Source of the DNA: SURF-32 sp964648365
GTDB lineage: Bacteria; Planctomycetota; Phycisphaerae; UBA1845
Length of the DNA: 38,779 nt
Direction of reading: 5' to 3'
NCBI GenBank assembly: GCA_964648365.1
Contig: CAZYLK010000040.1
Coordinates: 1 to 38,779 of the forward strand
The notes beneath the pieces were generated by a model. The model did no database searches. It was not told the DNA's origin and worked only from the letters and a program-made list of their open reading frames with translations. The translations under genes and the position numbers were made by a program. Below, piece after piece: positions 15,083-23,829 of the stretch; the stretch's first letter is position 1; every line of letters begins with the position of its first letter.

Positions 15083-15688
15083 TCAGCCGCACTGGACCTC
15101 GCGGTCGAGATCGGGACAGCCTTCGATCCCGGCCGTGTATGCGCCCGGAGCGACGTTCTTGAACTTGCCCTTGACCTTCCTGCCCGAGACTTCGACCGAT
15201 TCGCGTCGAGGATCCGGCCCGTCCAGCACGATCGCGAGCTTTCGCCCTTCGTTGCGGTTGTCCACCATCTTCACCGCCCACTTGAGTTTGCCCTTCTTGC
15301 ACTTGAACTTGGTCTCCTTGACGCCGTCACAAAGAAGCTCTCCCTCGCCCTGGACGACGATCGAGCCCGTCATGTTCACGAGGCAATGAAACTTGCAGAA
15401 GTAGGGCACTTCGCCGGGCGTGTCGAAGGTGAACTCGAAGGGCGTGTTGTCCGGATCCAGCGGGGCGTCGAACAGGGCGTTCGGATCGGGATCGCAGGGC
15501 ACGCCGTGCGTGACGGTGTGGAAACCGTCGCCCCAGATCCAGCGGACGGTATCGCCGGGCTGGATCTCGAGCTTGTCGGGCGTGAAGAGGAACCCGGACT
15601 GGCGGACCTCGAACACCTCGGCGACCGCCGCCGGGACGCTGATCAGCAGCGTCATCGTCGCTGCGGCCATGAACTTCTTTCCACCCAT
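15083..15688 (-). CDS. Secreted plastocyanin-like cupredoxin with C-terminal Cys module (copy 2)
   Basis: 201 residues; GGAGG lies seven bases before the ATG at 15688. Residues 1-23 are a signal peptide ending in AVA. The cupredoxin domain has His57 (GDGFHTVTHG), Cys98, His101 and Met106 (PYFCKFHCLVNM), so all type 1 copper ligands are present. The C-terminal module at 120-201 has Cys at 120, 130, 191 and 200 and ends GCPDLDREVQCG. The two copies share long identical stretches (DTVRWIWGDGFHTVTHG, GKFKNVAPG), so this is a tandem duplication. The 74-base gap before copy 1 suggests one transcript. An alternative role is copper binding or storage instead of electron transfer. Confidence 0.88.
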   Translation of the reverse strand: MGGKKFMAAATMTLLISVPAAVAEVFEVRQSGFLFTPDKLEIQPGDTVRWIWGDGFHTVTHGVPCDPDPNALFDAPLDPDNTPFEFTFDTPGEVPYFCKFHCLVNMTGSIVVQGEGELLCDGVKETKFKCKKGKLKWAVKMVDNRNEGRKLAIVLDGPDPRRESVEVSGRKVKGKFKNVAPGAYTAGIEGCPDLDREVQCG

Positions 15689-15932
15689 GCTGCTGCCTCC
15701 TGCGTGAACCGGTTGACTCTGCGTGAAACTGCGACGGACGGCCCGACGCCGCTGCCGGCGCGCACGCGACGCACTGCCCCTCCGCCGGACTGTTTCCTAC
15801 CCATGTCGCTGGATGCGACGTTTCTTGCAGTTGCCCCACTGACCGCGGCGACGGGCGGTGGCACGGGGCGCCGCCCGCCCGCTCGTGCAATTCGGCAACC
15901 CATCCTGCCATACAGCGACGCCACCCGCCGGC

Positions 15933-16427
15933 TCATCCGGCGGCGCGGCGCACGGATGTCATGTAGTCGAGTTCCACCAGCCCGGCGTCAAGCCGACGGA
16001 GGATGTTCGCGGCCTGGGCGCGGTGATGCACCGCATGGACGACGCCCTGCACGATCATCTGGCCGAGCGTGGCGTGAAAGAGGCTCCCCTTCGAGTCGCG
16101 GTACGTCACGTCGCGTGCCAGATCGGCGGCCTTAAGCTCGGCCAGAAAAGGCCGACGCGACCGCGCCGTCGCCTCGAAGCGCTGCGCCAGCGCCTCCAGC
16201 GGAACCGGCTCGTCCTCGTCGGGCCAGGGCGTTTCGACGTTGCCCTGCCAGCGCGACAGCCACACGTCGTGCCCCGCCCAGATGTGCATCAGCGTCCGCC
16301 GCAGGCTGCCGCGGCCGATGTCGAATCCCTGGTCGAGCTGCGGTTCGGCGAGCTTCGCGGCCGCGGCCAGCAGATGCGCGTCGGATGCGTCGCCATAGCG
16401 GAAGAGTTCCAGTATGAGTGGGTCCAT
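15933..16427 (-). CDS. DinB-like metal-binding four-helix protein
   Basis: 164 residues with the DinB/YfiT layout: four predicted helices with three metal-ligand histidines. His48 sits in TLMHIWAGHDVWLSRW; His131 and His135 sit in VVHAVHHRAQAANILRR, the usual H-x3-H-R-x-Q block. Some members are thiol transferases (bacillithiol or mycothiol dependent), but most have no known substrate. MDPLILELFRYGDASDAHLL is a normal N-terminus with the tryptophan-rich second helix following. It stands alone, divergent from the sigma factor gene, with 287 bases between them in which I see no gene. The fold is sure; the function is not. Confidence 0.85.
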   Translation of the reverse strand: MDPLILELFRYGDASDAHLLAAAAKLAEPQLDQGFDIGRGSLRRTLMHIWAGHDVWLSRWQGNVETPWPDEDEPVPLEALAQRFEATARSRRPFLAELKAADLARDVTYRDSKGSLFHATLGQMIVQGVVHAVHHRAQAANILRRLDAGLVELDYMTSVRRAAG

Positions 16428-16714
16428 GGCGGTATTCTAGCCGCTCGTTCAACAGCGGCTCAACCGACGCGTCGCGCCGGCCCGCGACGGGCGGATCTTC
16501 GGCTTCGAGGCCATGGGCGAATCCGGGCATGGGGTCATCACGGGCAGGATGCTCGCGCCACGCGCGGCGCCCGGCGCTTTATGCTCCCCGCCGATCGTGT
16601 CACGCACACGCTGGGCGGTCCGCAACCACGATTCGATTGACGCTCCCGGAGCGGATTCGTAGGATTTGCCGCGGTGCAGGCGGAGCGACCTCAAGCGGCC
16701 GGTCGGCGTCGATC

Positions 16715-17293
16715 ATGAAGAAAAGGGCGGAAGACGTCACGCAACTACTGGTCGAATCCGGCCATGAGTCGACCGCCGCGCCGGCCGACAGGCTGATGCC
16801 GCTGGTCTACGACGAATTGCGAGAACTGGCCGAGAAGTACCTGCGCGGCGAGCGCGCCGGGCACACGCTTCAGCCTACGGCGCTGGTCCACGAGGCGTAC
16901 ATGCGGCTGGTCGACCAGAGTCGGGTTGACTGGAAGGGGCGGACGCACTTCATGGCCGTCGGGGCACAGGCGATGCGCCGCATCCTCATCGACCATGCAC
17001 GCGGCGCCGGGCGGGGAAAGCGCGGCGGAAAGTGGAACCGGGTCGTGCTCAGCGAGGTGGAAGCGCCGCACGCACTGTCGGAGGTTGATCCGATCGCGCT
17101 GCGCGATGCGCTCGAGTCGCTGGCCGCGCTCGACGCACAACAGGCGCGGATCGTCGAACTGCGATTCTTCGGCGGGCTGACCGTCGAGGAAGTCGCCCAC
17201 GTCCTGGGCGTCTCGAAGCGCAAGGTCGAAGGCGACTGGACGCACGCCAAAGCCTGGCTTCGCCGCGTGCTCGACCCGGACGCGCAGCCATGA
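16715..17293 (+). CDS. ECF sigma factor, TIGR02999 (Sig-70_X6) type
   Basis: 192 residues from MKKRAEDVTQLL. Region 2 is LMPLVYDELRELAEKYLRGE, then HTLQPTALVHEAYMRLVDQ and the family signature FMAVGAQAMRRILIDHARG. Region 4 is LAALDAQQARIVELRFFGG, then TVEEVAHVLGVSKRKVEGDW and a final AKAWLRRVLD. This family is expanded in planctomycetes and acidobacteria. The stop overlaps the next start by four bases (ATGA at 17290), so the sigma factor and kinase are translationally coupled. The family is known to occur with such kinases, which suggests that the kinase controls the sigma factor, though that is inference here. The chosen start has no clear Shine-Dalgarno sequence; a longer frame to 16418 is antisense to the DinB gene and was rejected. 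Confidence 0.93.
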   Translation: MKKRAEDVTQLLVESGHESTAAPADRLMPLVYDELRELAEKYLRGERAGHTLQPTALVHEAYMRLVDQSRVDWKGRTHFMAVGAQAMRRILIDHARGAGRGKRGGKWNRVVLSEVEAPHALSEVDPIALRDALESLAALDAQQARIVELRFFGGLTVEEVAHVLGVSKRKVEGDWTHAKAWLRRVLDPDAQP

Positions 17294-20037
17294 CGCCGGA
17301 ACGTCACGCGCTGGTCAGAGATATCTTCCTCGACGTCATCGCGACGCCGCCGCCGGAGCGCGGCGGACTCATCGAACACCGATGCGGCGGCGATGTCGAG
17401 CTGCGCCGCGACGTGGAGCAACTCGTCGCGCACCACGCCGCCGCGACCGAGCACGTCGGCGGCGTGCCGATCCCGGTGGTCCGATCCGGCAATAAGACAG
17501 GCGATTCCGAAGCAATCACGACAAGTGCTGCCGGCACGGCGCTGCGCGGGGTTAGCGAGCCTGATGCCCTTGCGGCAGGATCGATCATCGGCGGTCGGTA
17601 TCGCATGGTGGCCCGGCTGGGCAAAGGCGGCATGGGCGTCGTCTATCGTGCGGAGGATCTGACGCTCGGCCAGCCGGTGGCGCTGAAGTTCCTCGATCCG
17701 CTCTTCGCCCGCGACCCTTCGTGGCTGGCCCGTTTTCGTAACGAAGTACGTACGGCCCGAGCGGTGACGCACCCGAACGTCTGCCGCGTCTTCGACATCG
17801 GCGAGTCTGACGGCCGCGTGTTTCTGTCGATGGAATACGTCGATGGCGAGGATCTGACCAGCCTCTTCCGCCGGATCGGGCGCCTTCCGCCCGACAAGGC
17901 CATCGACGTTGCCCGGCAACTGTGCATTGGATTGGCCGCGGCGCACGCGGTCGGCGTTCTGCATCGGGATCTGAAACCTGCCAACGTAATGCTCGACGGC
18001 CAGGGACGTGTGCGCATCACGGACTTCGGCCTGGCGCTGTCGCTGGACTCCGGGCCGCGAACCGATCCGCGCGCGGGTACGCCCGCGTACATGGCGCCGG
18101 AGCAGTTTGCCGGCGAGGAATTGAGCGTGCGCAGCGACTTGTACTCGCTCGGGCTGGTTCTATATGAGCTCTTCGCGGGGCGAGCGCCGTTCGACGCGGA
18201 TTCCGCCGCCGCCTTTGCAGAACTGCACCGCAGCGCGGCGGCGCCGCTCCTGTCCGAGCACGTGCCGGACATCGACCCGGACGTCGACCGCATCGTCGCA
18301 GCCTGCCTGCGCAAACACCCGCACGATCGTCCGGCCTCAGCGCTGGCGGTGGCCGCGGCGATGCCTGGAACGCATCCGCTCGCCGCCGCCCTGGCGGCGA
18401 ACATCACGCCCTCCCCCGAGATGGTGGCCGCGGCGCCACCCGTCGATGGACGCACCGTTTCGCCGAAGTTGCTGGCGATCACTGCGGTCATCCTCCTGGC
18501 CGGCTTCGTGGTGGCACGGGAATACGGCCAGATGCCGTGGAAACTCGCCACGACGAAACCGCCCGCCGTCCTGGCGGATCGAGCGCGGCAGATCATCGCA
18601 GCCACCGCCGTCGCGCCGTCAGACGCGCCTTCGGCCTACGGCTTCTGCGATTGGCGTGCGGCCCGCGCGCCGCTGGCCGGGGTGGAGGGTTGGCGGCCGG
18701 ACGAGGCCACCCGCGGCGTTGAGGAGTCGAGCCTCGTCTTCTGGTACCGGCAGCAGCCGACGGCGCTTTATCCGCGCGATGTCGAAAACGTCGTGTTTGG
18801 CTCGGCGCGCGTGACTCCGGCGGATCCACCGCTTCCGGGCGGTTCGGTCTGCGTCGTGCTGGACCTGACCGGCCGATTGCTCCTGTTCATGTCGCGCGCT
18901 TCTGTCGCGACCGGGGAAGCACCCGTCACGACCGATGAGAATCCGGCACAACGGCGTGACGTGTTGTACAGCTTTACGGGTCTGGAGGCCGGCTCGGACG
19001 CGCGCGTACGCTTCGAAGCGTCCGACGGCCGGCCCCTCCTGTTCGTCGTCGAGGGCGGTCAGCCGGGCGACGCGGAGCGCCGGCGATCGGCCGATCTGAA
19101 CCGCCGGACGCGGCAGGCCTCCACCGGCTATCGACTTCTGCTCATGGGCATGACCCTCGTCGCGATTCTGCCGGCGTGGCACAACTATCGCGCGGGGCGC
19201 TGTGACCGCCGCGGGGCGTGGCGGCTGGCCGTTGCGGTGGGCGCGGTCGCCTTCGTGGTCTGGTTGCTGCGCGCCAGGCATACGTGGGACGTCAATGCGG
19301 AGATCCTGTGCGCGGGGGCCGGCGCGCTGCGTGCGCTGGGGACGGCCGCGCTGGTGGCGCTGCTTTACGTTGCGCTGGAACCTTACGCCCGCCGCCTCTG
19401 GCCTCCCGGCCTGATCGCGTGGACGCGCGCGCTGGGCGGCCGCTTTGCGGATCCCGTTGTCGGGGCGCATGTGCTGATCGGCGTCTGCGTCGGGTGCTTC
19501 TGGGCGTTCATCGGCGCGGCGGATCGGGCCTTTGTGTCGGCGGTCGGGTGGACGGCACGAGATGCGGCCCCAGACGAACGCATCTTCGAGAAACTCATGG
19601 GAGCGCGGGTCGCGCTGGGCAGCTACCTCGACGCGATTCCCACGGCGATCGTGCAGGGGCTTCTCTTTCTTCTGTTGCTGGCGGTTCTTCGCGCCCGGCT
19701 CGGCCGGCCGCGCTGGGCCGCGGCCATCACGGTGCTCGTTCTTCTCCCGCTGATCCTGCCGGCCGGTGCGCACCTCGCAACGACGTGGCTCGTCATGGGC
19801 GGGGGGGGGGTGGTCGTCGGCGTGTGGATCATGGGGCGATTCGGCCTGCTTACGCTGGTCGTCGCCTTGTTCATCACGTCGGTCCTGAACGGCTCGCCGG
19901 TCACGATCGACTTCTCGCGGTGGTACGTGGATACCACGCTGTGCGCATGGGCGATCGTGGCCGCGATCGGCGTTTACGGCTTCCTGGCCGCGCGGCGTGA
20001 TCTGCGGGCCGGAGCAGCAGCGCCGTCGGCGGTTTGA
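17290..20037 (+). CDS. Membrane Ser/Thr protein kinase (PknB/Hanks type) with multi-pass C-terminus
   Basis: 915 residues. Residues 1-50 resemble the short helical N-terminus seen in sigma-linked kinases. The kinase domain spans about 102-360: Gly loop GKGGMGVVY (111-119), Lys133 in VALKF, HRDLKPAN with catalytic Asp227, DFG at 245-247, and GTPAYMAPEQF. All key residues are present, so it should be active. A transmembrane helix follows near 392-410 (LLAITAVILLAGFVVA). Residues about 420-600 form a putative extracytoplasmic sensor (CDWRAARAPLAGV, SLVFWYRQQP). At least six further membrane helices fill the C-terminal third (AWRLAVAVGAVAFVVWLL, PTAIVQGLLFLLLLAVL). Overlap with the sigma gene points to a stimulus-to-transcription module. 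The ligand is unknown. Confidence 0.92.
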   Translation: MTPERHALVRDIFLDVIATPPPERGGLIEHRCGGDVELRRDVEQLVAHHAAATEHVGGVPIPVVRSGNKTGDSEAITTSAAGTALRGVSEPDALAAGSIIGGRYRMVARLGKGGMGVVYRAEDLTLGQPVALKFLDPLFARDPSWLARFRNEVRTARAVTHPNVCRVFDIGESDGRVFLSMEYVDGEDLTSLFRRIGRLPPDKAIDVARQLCIGLAAAHAVGVLHRDLKPANVMLDGQGRVRITDFGLALSLDSGPRTDPRAGTPAYMAPEQFAGEELSVRSDLYSLGLVLYELFAGRAPFDADSAAAFAELHRSAAAPLLSEHVPDIDPDVDRIVAACLRKHPHDRPASALAVAAAMPGTHPLAAALAANITPSPEMVAAAPPVDGRTVSPKLLAITAVILLAGFVVAREYGQMPWKLATTKPPAVLADRARQIIAATAVAPSDAPSAYGFCDWRAARAPLAGVEGWRPDEATRGVEESSLVFWYRQQPTALYPRDVENVVFGSARVTPADPPLPGGSVCVVLDLTGRLLLFMSRASVATGEAPVTTDENPAQRRDVLYSFTGLEAGSDARVRFEASDGRPLLFVVEGGQPGDAERRRSADLNRRTRQASTGYRLLLMGMTLVAILPAWHNYRAGRCDRRGAWRLAVAVGAVAFVVWLLRARHTWDVNAEILCAGAGALRALGTAALVALLYVALEPYARRLWPPGLIAWTRALGGRFADPVVGAHVLIGVCVGCFWAFIGAADRAFVSAVGWTARDAAPDERIFEKLMGARVALGSYLDAIPTAIVQGLLFLLLLAVLRARLGRPRWAAAITVLVLLPLILPAGAHLATTWLVMGGGGVVVGVWIMGRFGLLTLVVALFITSVLNGSPVTIDFSRWYVDTTLCAWAIVAAIGVYGFLAARRDLRAGAAAPSAV

Positions 20038-20575
20038 CGGTTCGTCGCGACTCGATGTCTGATCACGCCTCGCGCCGCATCGGCCGCTGCCGATAACATC
20101 GCACCGCCTCAAGCCTGCGCCGCGTTATCCGACGGATCAGCGGCCCATCCGTGCCACCGCCAGACGGGTTCACCGTCCTCCCCGATCGACCGGGTTCGAC
20201 CCCTCCCGCCACACCCTTCGACACGGACCGACAATTCCACGCTTCGTCATCCGAGCGGACTTCGCGCGCCGTTGTCGCGTTTGTCCTGGAGAACGGATTC
20301 GCGGCCGACTTGAGGATCACGCCGGGGCCGGATGGCGCCGCCCCAGACGGGGCGCCCAGCCGGGTGCCGCATCGGCGCCGTCCCGCGCATCGTCGCGCGC
20401 CGGCGGGAACCTCCGGAACGTCTGCGAACCCCGGGGCGTCCGCGAACGGACGCCTGCCTGAACCGGGCGCCACGAGCGAACGTCGACCGGCTGGACCTCT
20501 AGGCCCTGCTGAATCGGTGGAGGCTTGCGCCCCGGCGTCGCGGCCTGTTGCCGCGATTCAACTGGAGACCTGACC
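20038..20575. other. Intergenic region without a supported gene
   Basis: 538 bases between the kinase and a small peptide gene. A 140-codon frame (20151-20573) is Pro, Ala and Arg rich with no domain or ribosome binding site and looks like GC-driven noise. Short GC hairpins are present (for example around 20337-20360), but I see no terminator with a T run, tRNA or riboswitch. It may hold the promoter of the small gene at 20576 or an RNA I cannot identify. Confidence 0.5.
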
Positions 20576-20686
20576 ATGTTCGACCTCAGTACGATCTTCG
20601 CAACCATCGCGACGGCGATCAGCGGCCTTTTTGCCGGTCAGATCGTCGAACTGATCACCACGTTCCTCGGCGGGCTGTTCGGCTAA
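20576..20686 (+). CDS. 36-residue hydrophobic peptide
   Basis: An ATG-to-TAA frame encoding a peptide that begins MFDLSTIFATIATAISGLFA and ends with FLGGLFG. It has a GGAG nine to ten bases upstream (CTGGAGACC), an ATG start and a strong stop. Apart from Asp3, Gln22 and Glu25 every residue is small or hydrophobic, so it would form one or two membrane-lying or membrane-spanning helices. Such peptides can be small membrane-protein regulators, type I toxin-like peptides or leaderless bacteriocins; nothing in the sequence decides between these. It lies between the kinase and the ketoacyl synthase III gene, on the same strand as both. I cannot name a family. Confidence 0.5.
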   Translation: MFDLSTIFATIATAISGLFAGQIVELITTFLGGLFG

Positions 20687-20818
20687 GTCCGACCGGCCCC
20701 GATGGGAGCGCGTCGAAACGCGACCTCCCTTGGCGTCGGCTCCGGAGAGATGTGGCTCCGGGCAGACGCCGGTTGCGCTGAAAGCGGCCCGGCCCGCGCG
20801 CCGGTCCGGAGTCACCCC

Positions 20819-21835
20819 ATGTACGACAGTGCAGTCATCGAAAGCGTCGCCCATTATCTGCCGGATACGATCGTTACGTCCGAGGACGTCGAGCGCCGGG
20901 TCTATGCATGTACCGGCTTTCGCATCGGCCGCGGGCTCATCGCCCGGCTGACCGGCGTCGAACGACGCCGCTTCCGCGCGGCCGACGAGCAGACGTCCGA
21001 CATGGCGGTTCAGGCCGCCCGCGCCGCCCTGCACCGGGCGAAACTCAGCCCGGCGGACGTTGACCTCATCGTCTTCGCCTCATGCACGCAGGATCTGACC
21101 GAACCCGCCACCGGCAACATCGTGCAGGAGAAGCTGGGCGCGCTGAACGCCCATGTCTTCGACATCAAGAACGCCTGCAACAGCTTCCTGAACGGCCTGT
21201 ACGCGGCTGAAGGGCTGATCCGCGCCGGCCGGTCGCGCACGGCCCTGGTGTGCGTCGGTGAGACGCCGTCACTGAGCATCAACTGGCACGTGGACTCGGC
21301 GGAGAAACTGCGCCGATGCATCGCCGGGCTGACCCTCGGCGACGCCGGGGGCGCGGCGATCCTGCGGGCGGAGCGCCCGCCGGAACCTCGCGGCGTGCTG
21401 ACCAGTGCGTTCCGGACGATCGGCAACAAATGGCGGCTCGCCACCGTGCTGGCGGGGGGGAGCATGCACGGATTCCGCCCGCGATTCGGGCACTTTCATG
21501 GCAACCCGCTCGCGCTGCGGGAGCAGGCGCTGACGCACGTACCGTCGGTCGTGGAGACCGTCCTCCGGGGCGCGGGCTGGACCGCGGACGAGGTGGACGT
21601 GGTCTGCTGCCACCAGGTCACGGCCGATCTGGTGGAGTCCCTGGCGGTTCGCTGCGGGCTGGAGTTCAGCAAGTGCATCATGTCCGTGCAGGAGTGCGGC
21701 AACGTCGCGGCCGCGAGCATCCCCGTCGGCCTGTCGATGGCCTGCGAGGCGGGCCGACTGCATCGCGGGGCGAAAGTGCTCCTCGTCGGCGCCGCCGCAG
21801 GGTTCAGCGCCGGCGCCACCGCGCTGATCTGGTAA
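20819..21835 (+). CDS. 3-oxoacyl-ACP synthase III family protein (KASIII/FabH-like)
   Basis: 338 residues from the ATG at 20819, with GGAG seven bases before it. The thiolase-fold triad is intact: Cys120 in DIKNACNSFLNGLY, His265 in VVCCHQVTADLV and Asn295 in QECGNVAAASIPVGL. The N-terminus IESVAHYLPDTIVTSEDV and LTGVERRRF are normal for KASIII, and the final GAAAGFSAGATALIW matches its C-terminal strand. FabH condenses acyl-CoA with malonyl-ACP to start fatty acid synthesis. Related enzymes make polyketide starters, acyl esters or long-chain olefins. No acyl carrier protein, FabD or FabG gene lies nearby, so a specialised role is as likely as housekeeping. The alternative start at 20702 would cross the preceding intergenic sequence. 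Confidence 0.88.
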   Translation: MYDSAVIESVAHYLPDTIVTSEDVERRVYACTGFRIGRGLIARLTGVERRRFRAADEQTSDMAVQAARAALHRAKLSPADVDLIVFASCTQDLTEPATGNIVQEKLGALNAHVFDIKNACNSFLNGLYAAEGLIRAGRSRTALVCVGETPSLSINWHVDSAEKLRRCIAGLTLGDAGGAAILRAERPPEPRGVLTSAFRTIGNKWRLATVLAGGSMHGFRPRFGHFHGNPLALREQALTHVPSVVETVLRGAGWTADEVDVVCCHQVTADLVESLAVRCGLEFSKCIMSVQECGNVAAASIPVGLSMACEAGRLHRGAKVLLVGAAAGFSAGATALIW

Positions 21836-21932
21836 GACCGGCCGAGCCGGCGGAACGCGGCTTGCAGCCCCGGAAGCGACGCGATATCTTCGCGCCGCCG
21901 GGGGAGTAGCGCTAAAAAAGGGAGATGCCGCC

Positions 21933-23498
21933 GTGCTGGAAGTCACGCCGTTTCAGGCCATCCGCTACGATTTCTCGAAAAACCGCGACCTCTCAACGCG
22001 GATCGCGCCGCCCTATGACGTGCTCGACCAGGAGGACAAGGCGGCGCTGCTGAAACGCTCCGACCGCAACATCGTCGCCATCGACCTGCCGCACGTGCCG
22101 CCCAAGTCCGCCGGCCCGGCCGAGGTCTATCGCAAGGCGGCGGACACGCTGAAAAGCTGGCTGGCCGACGGCACGCTGGTGCGCGAGCCGAAGCCGGCGA
22201 TCTACCTCTATCACCAGACGTTCACGTTCGGCGGCCGGACCTACACGCGGAAGAAGTTCATCGCCCGCGTGAAGCTGTGCCGCTTCGACGAGGGGGTCGT
22301 CCTGCCGCACGAGCAGACCTTCGGCGGGCCGAAGGAAGACCGCCTGGCCCTGATGAAGGCGACGAAGTGCAACCTGTCGGCCATCTTCGGGCTGTATTCC
22401 GACCCGGAGGGCACGATCGACACGGCGTTTGCCGCCACGGCCGGTCGCCAGCCGGACGCCTTCGGCACGCTGGAGGAAGTCGAAAACAAGCTGTGGATCG
22501 TGGATGACCCCGCGACGACAAGCACGGTCACGTCCGCGATGGCGCAGCGGCAGGTCTTCATCGCCGACGGGCACCATCGCTACGGCACGGCGCTGATGTA
22601 TCGGGATTGGCTGGCGGAGCAGGCGGGCGGTTCAGCATCGCGTGCGCAGGGCGGCGGCTCAGCTACCGGCGGGGGAGGCGGCTCGCGCGGATCGTCGTCG
22701 ACGGGGCAGGGCGGTTCGCGCGGCTCGTCGGCGTCCGGGCAGCAGGGCGGCTCGCTGCCGGCGGATCACCCGGCGAACTTCGTGATGTTCGTGCTGGCGT
22801 CGATGGATGATCCCGGCTGTTTGATCTGGCCGTACCATCGGGCGCTGGCGGGGATCGAGCTGGATGCGCTGCTGGCGGCGTGGAAGGACGGCTGCGCGAC
22901 GTGCGGCGAGTCTGACGCGGACCTGACCCTGGTCGACCGCACCGGCCGGCGGCAGGGCGTGCGGTTCACCAACCGGGCCGTGCTGGCAAAGCTCGCCCCG
23001 GATGAGTGCGACGCCTGGCGCAAGCTCGACACGGCGTATCTGCACCGGTACCTGATCGACGAGTTGCTGCATGGGAAGGGGGGGGCAGGCGCAGCCCGCT
23101 CGGCAGGCGGCGGGGCTGCACGTGCGGCAGGCTCAGGCGCCGGCCCTGCGGGCGCGTCAGGCGCAGGCAAGTCTGCGGGCGGCTCAGGCTCCGGGGCACT
23201 GGCAGGTGGATCAAGCTCCGGTGCCGCCGCGGGTGGCTCAAGCTCCGGCGCGGCCGCGGGCGGCGGAACGAGTTCGCTTTCGACCGGCGGCGGCCAGTCG
23301 CCGGCCGTGCGGTTCGTGAAGTCTGAAAAGGCGGCCCTCGAAACCGCCCGAACCGAAAACGGCGTGGCCCTCCTGGTCCGCGCCACGCCCATGGCCCACC
23401 TCAAAGCCGTCAGCGAAGCCGGCGGCCTGATGCCGCAGAAGAGCACGTATTTTTATCCGAAACTGGTGACGGGACTGACGGTGAATGGGCTGGAGTAG
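21933..23498 (+). CDS. DUF1015 family protein with two Gly/Ser-rich insertions
   Basis: 521 residues from a GTG at 21933 preceded by AAAAAAGGGAG. The DUF1015 core is clear: PFQAIRYDF, IAPPYDVLDQED, YLYHQTFTFGGRTYTRKKFI, LPHEQTFGGPKEDRLALMKA, FIADGHHRYGTALMYRDW, and the final MPQKSTYFYPKLVTGLTVN. The ADGHHRY motif suggests a metal or nucleotide site, but the function of the family is not established (an uncharacterised, often SerC-linked protein). Two insertions interrupt the core: residues about 231-275 (Gly, Ser, Gln) and about 381-457 (Gly, Ser, Ala, with a GGSSSGAAA unit repeated). Without them the protein has about 400 residues, near the usual family length. The insertions probably form flexible loops. 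Confidence 0.88.
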   Translation: MLEVTPFQAIRYDFSKNRDLSTRIAPPYDVLDQEDKAALLKRSDRNIVAIDLPHVPPKSAGPAEVYRKAADTLKSWLADGTLVREPKPAIYLYHQTFTFGGRTYTRKKFIARVKLCRFDEGVVLPHEQTFGGPKEDRLALMKATKCNLSAIFGLYSDPEGTIDTAFAATAGRQPDAFGTLEEVENKLWIVDDPATTSTVTSAMAQRQVFIADGHHRYGTALMYRDWLAEQAGGSASRAQGGGSATGGGGGSRGSSSTGQGGSRGSSASGQQGGSLPADHPANFVMFVLASMDDPGCLIWPYHRALAGIELDALLAAWKDGCATCGESDADLTLVDRTGRRQGVRFTNRAVLAKLAPDECDAWRKLDTAYLHRYLIDELLHGKGGAGAARSAGGGAARAAGSGAGPAGASGAGKSAGGSGSGALAGGSSSGAAAGGSSSGAAAGGGTSSLSTGGGQSPAVRFVKSEKAALETARTENGVALLVRATPMAHLKAVSEAGGLMPQKSTYFYPKLVTGLTVNGLE

Positions 23499-23555
23499 GG
23501 GGGGCGGGACTTGAAGTTCCCGCTGGAGAACCTGCTGGCCGAGCGGAGACGACCA

Positions 23556-23756
23556 ATGCCGAATGAAGACGCCGGCGAGCAACGGCCGGACGGATCGGCC
23601 ACATACGGAGTCGATGAATCGAGCAGCGATGCTTTTGACAGGCACCTTGCCTGGGCCAGTTCGGTTGTACGGAAGTGGCCGAAGTGGAAGCAGGAGCTTC
23701 TTGGCGGCACCTCCGCGGCACGCCCGCCGGACCTCAGTAGCGAAACGCGAGAATGA
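23556..23756 (+). CDS. Small conserved-looking protein (66 residues) of unknown function
   Basis: Starts at the ATG at 23556 with GGAG eight bases upstream. The first 30 residues are acidic and hydrophilic; residues 31-52 form an amphipathic Trp-rich helix (AFDRHLAWASSVVRKWPKWK) followed by LLGG. I recall similar WP-x-WK-x2-LLGG tails in short planctomycete proteins but cannot name the family. It lies upstream of the DUF5678-like gene on the same strand. Such pairs of tiny genes could be antitoxin or protease-related, but no evidence here decides. Codon phase and ribosome binding site support a real gene. Confidence 0.55.
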   Translation: MPNEDAGEQRPDGSATYGVDESSSDAFDRHLAWASSVVRKWPKWKQELLGGTSAARPPDLSSETRE

Positions 23757-23829
23757 TCCGACTACCGCAGAATTGACCGTGCGACCTATCCCGCTTGCCG
23801 GTCTTCGTCCAACAGAGCGTCCATTGCCG

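Noticed and set aside
20151..20573. A 140-codon frame upstream of the 36-residue peptide gene
   Set aside because: Pro, Arg and Ala rich, no domain, no ribosome binding site; typical GC-driven open frame.
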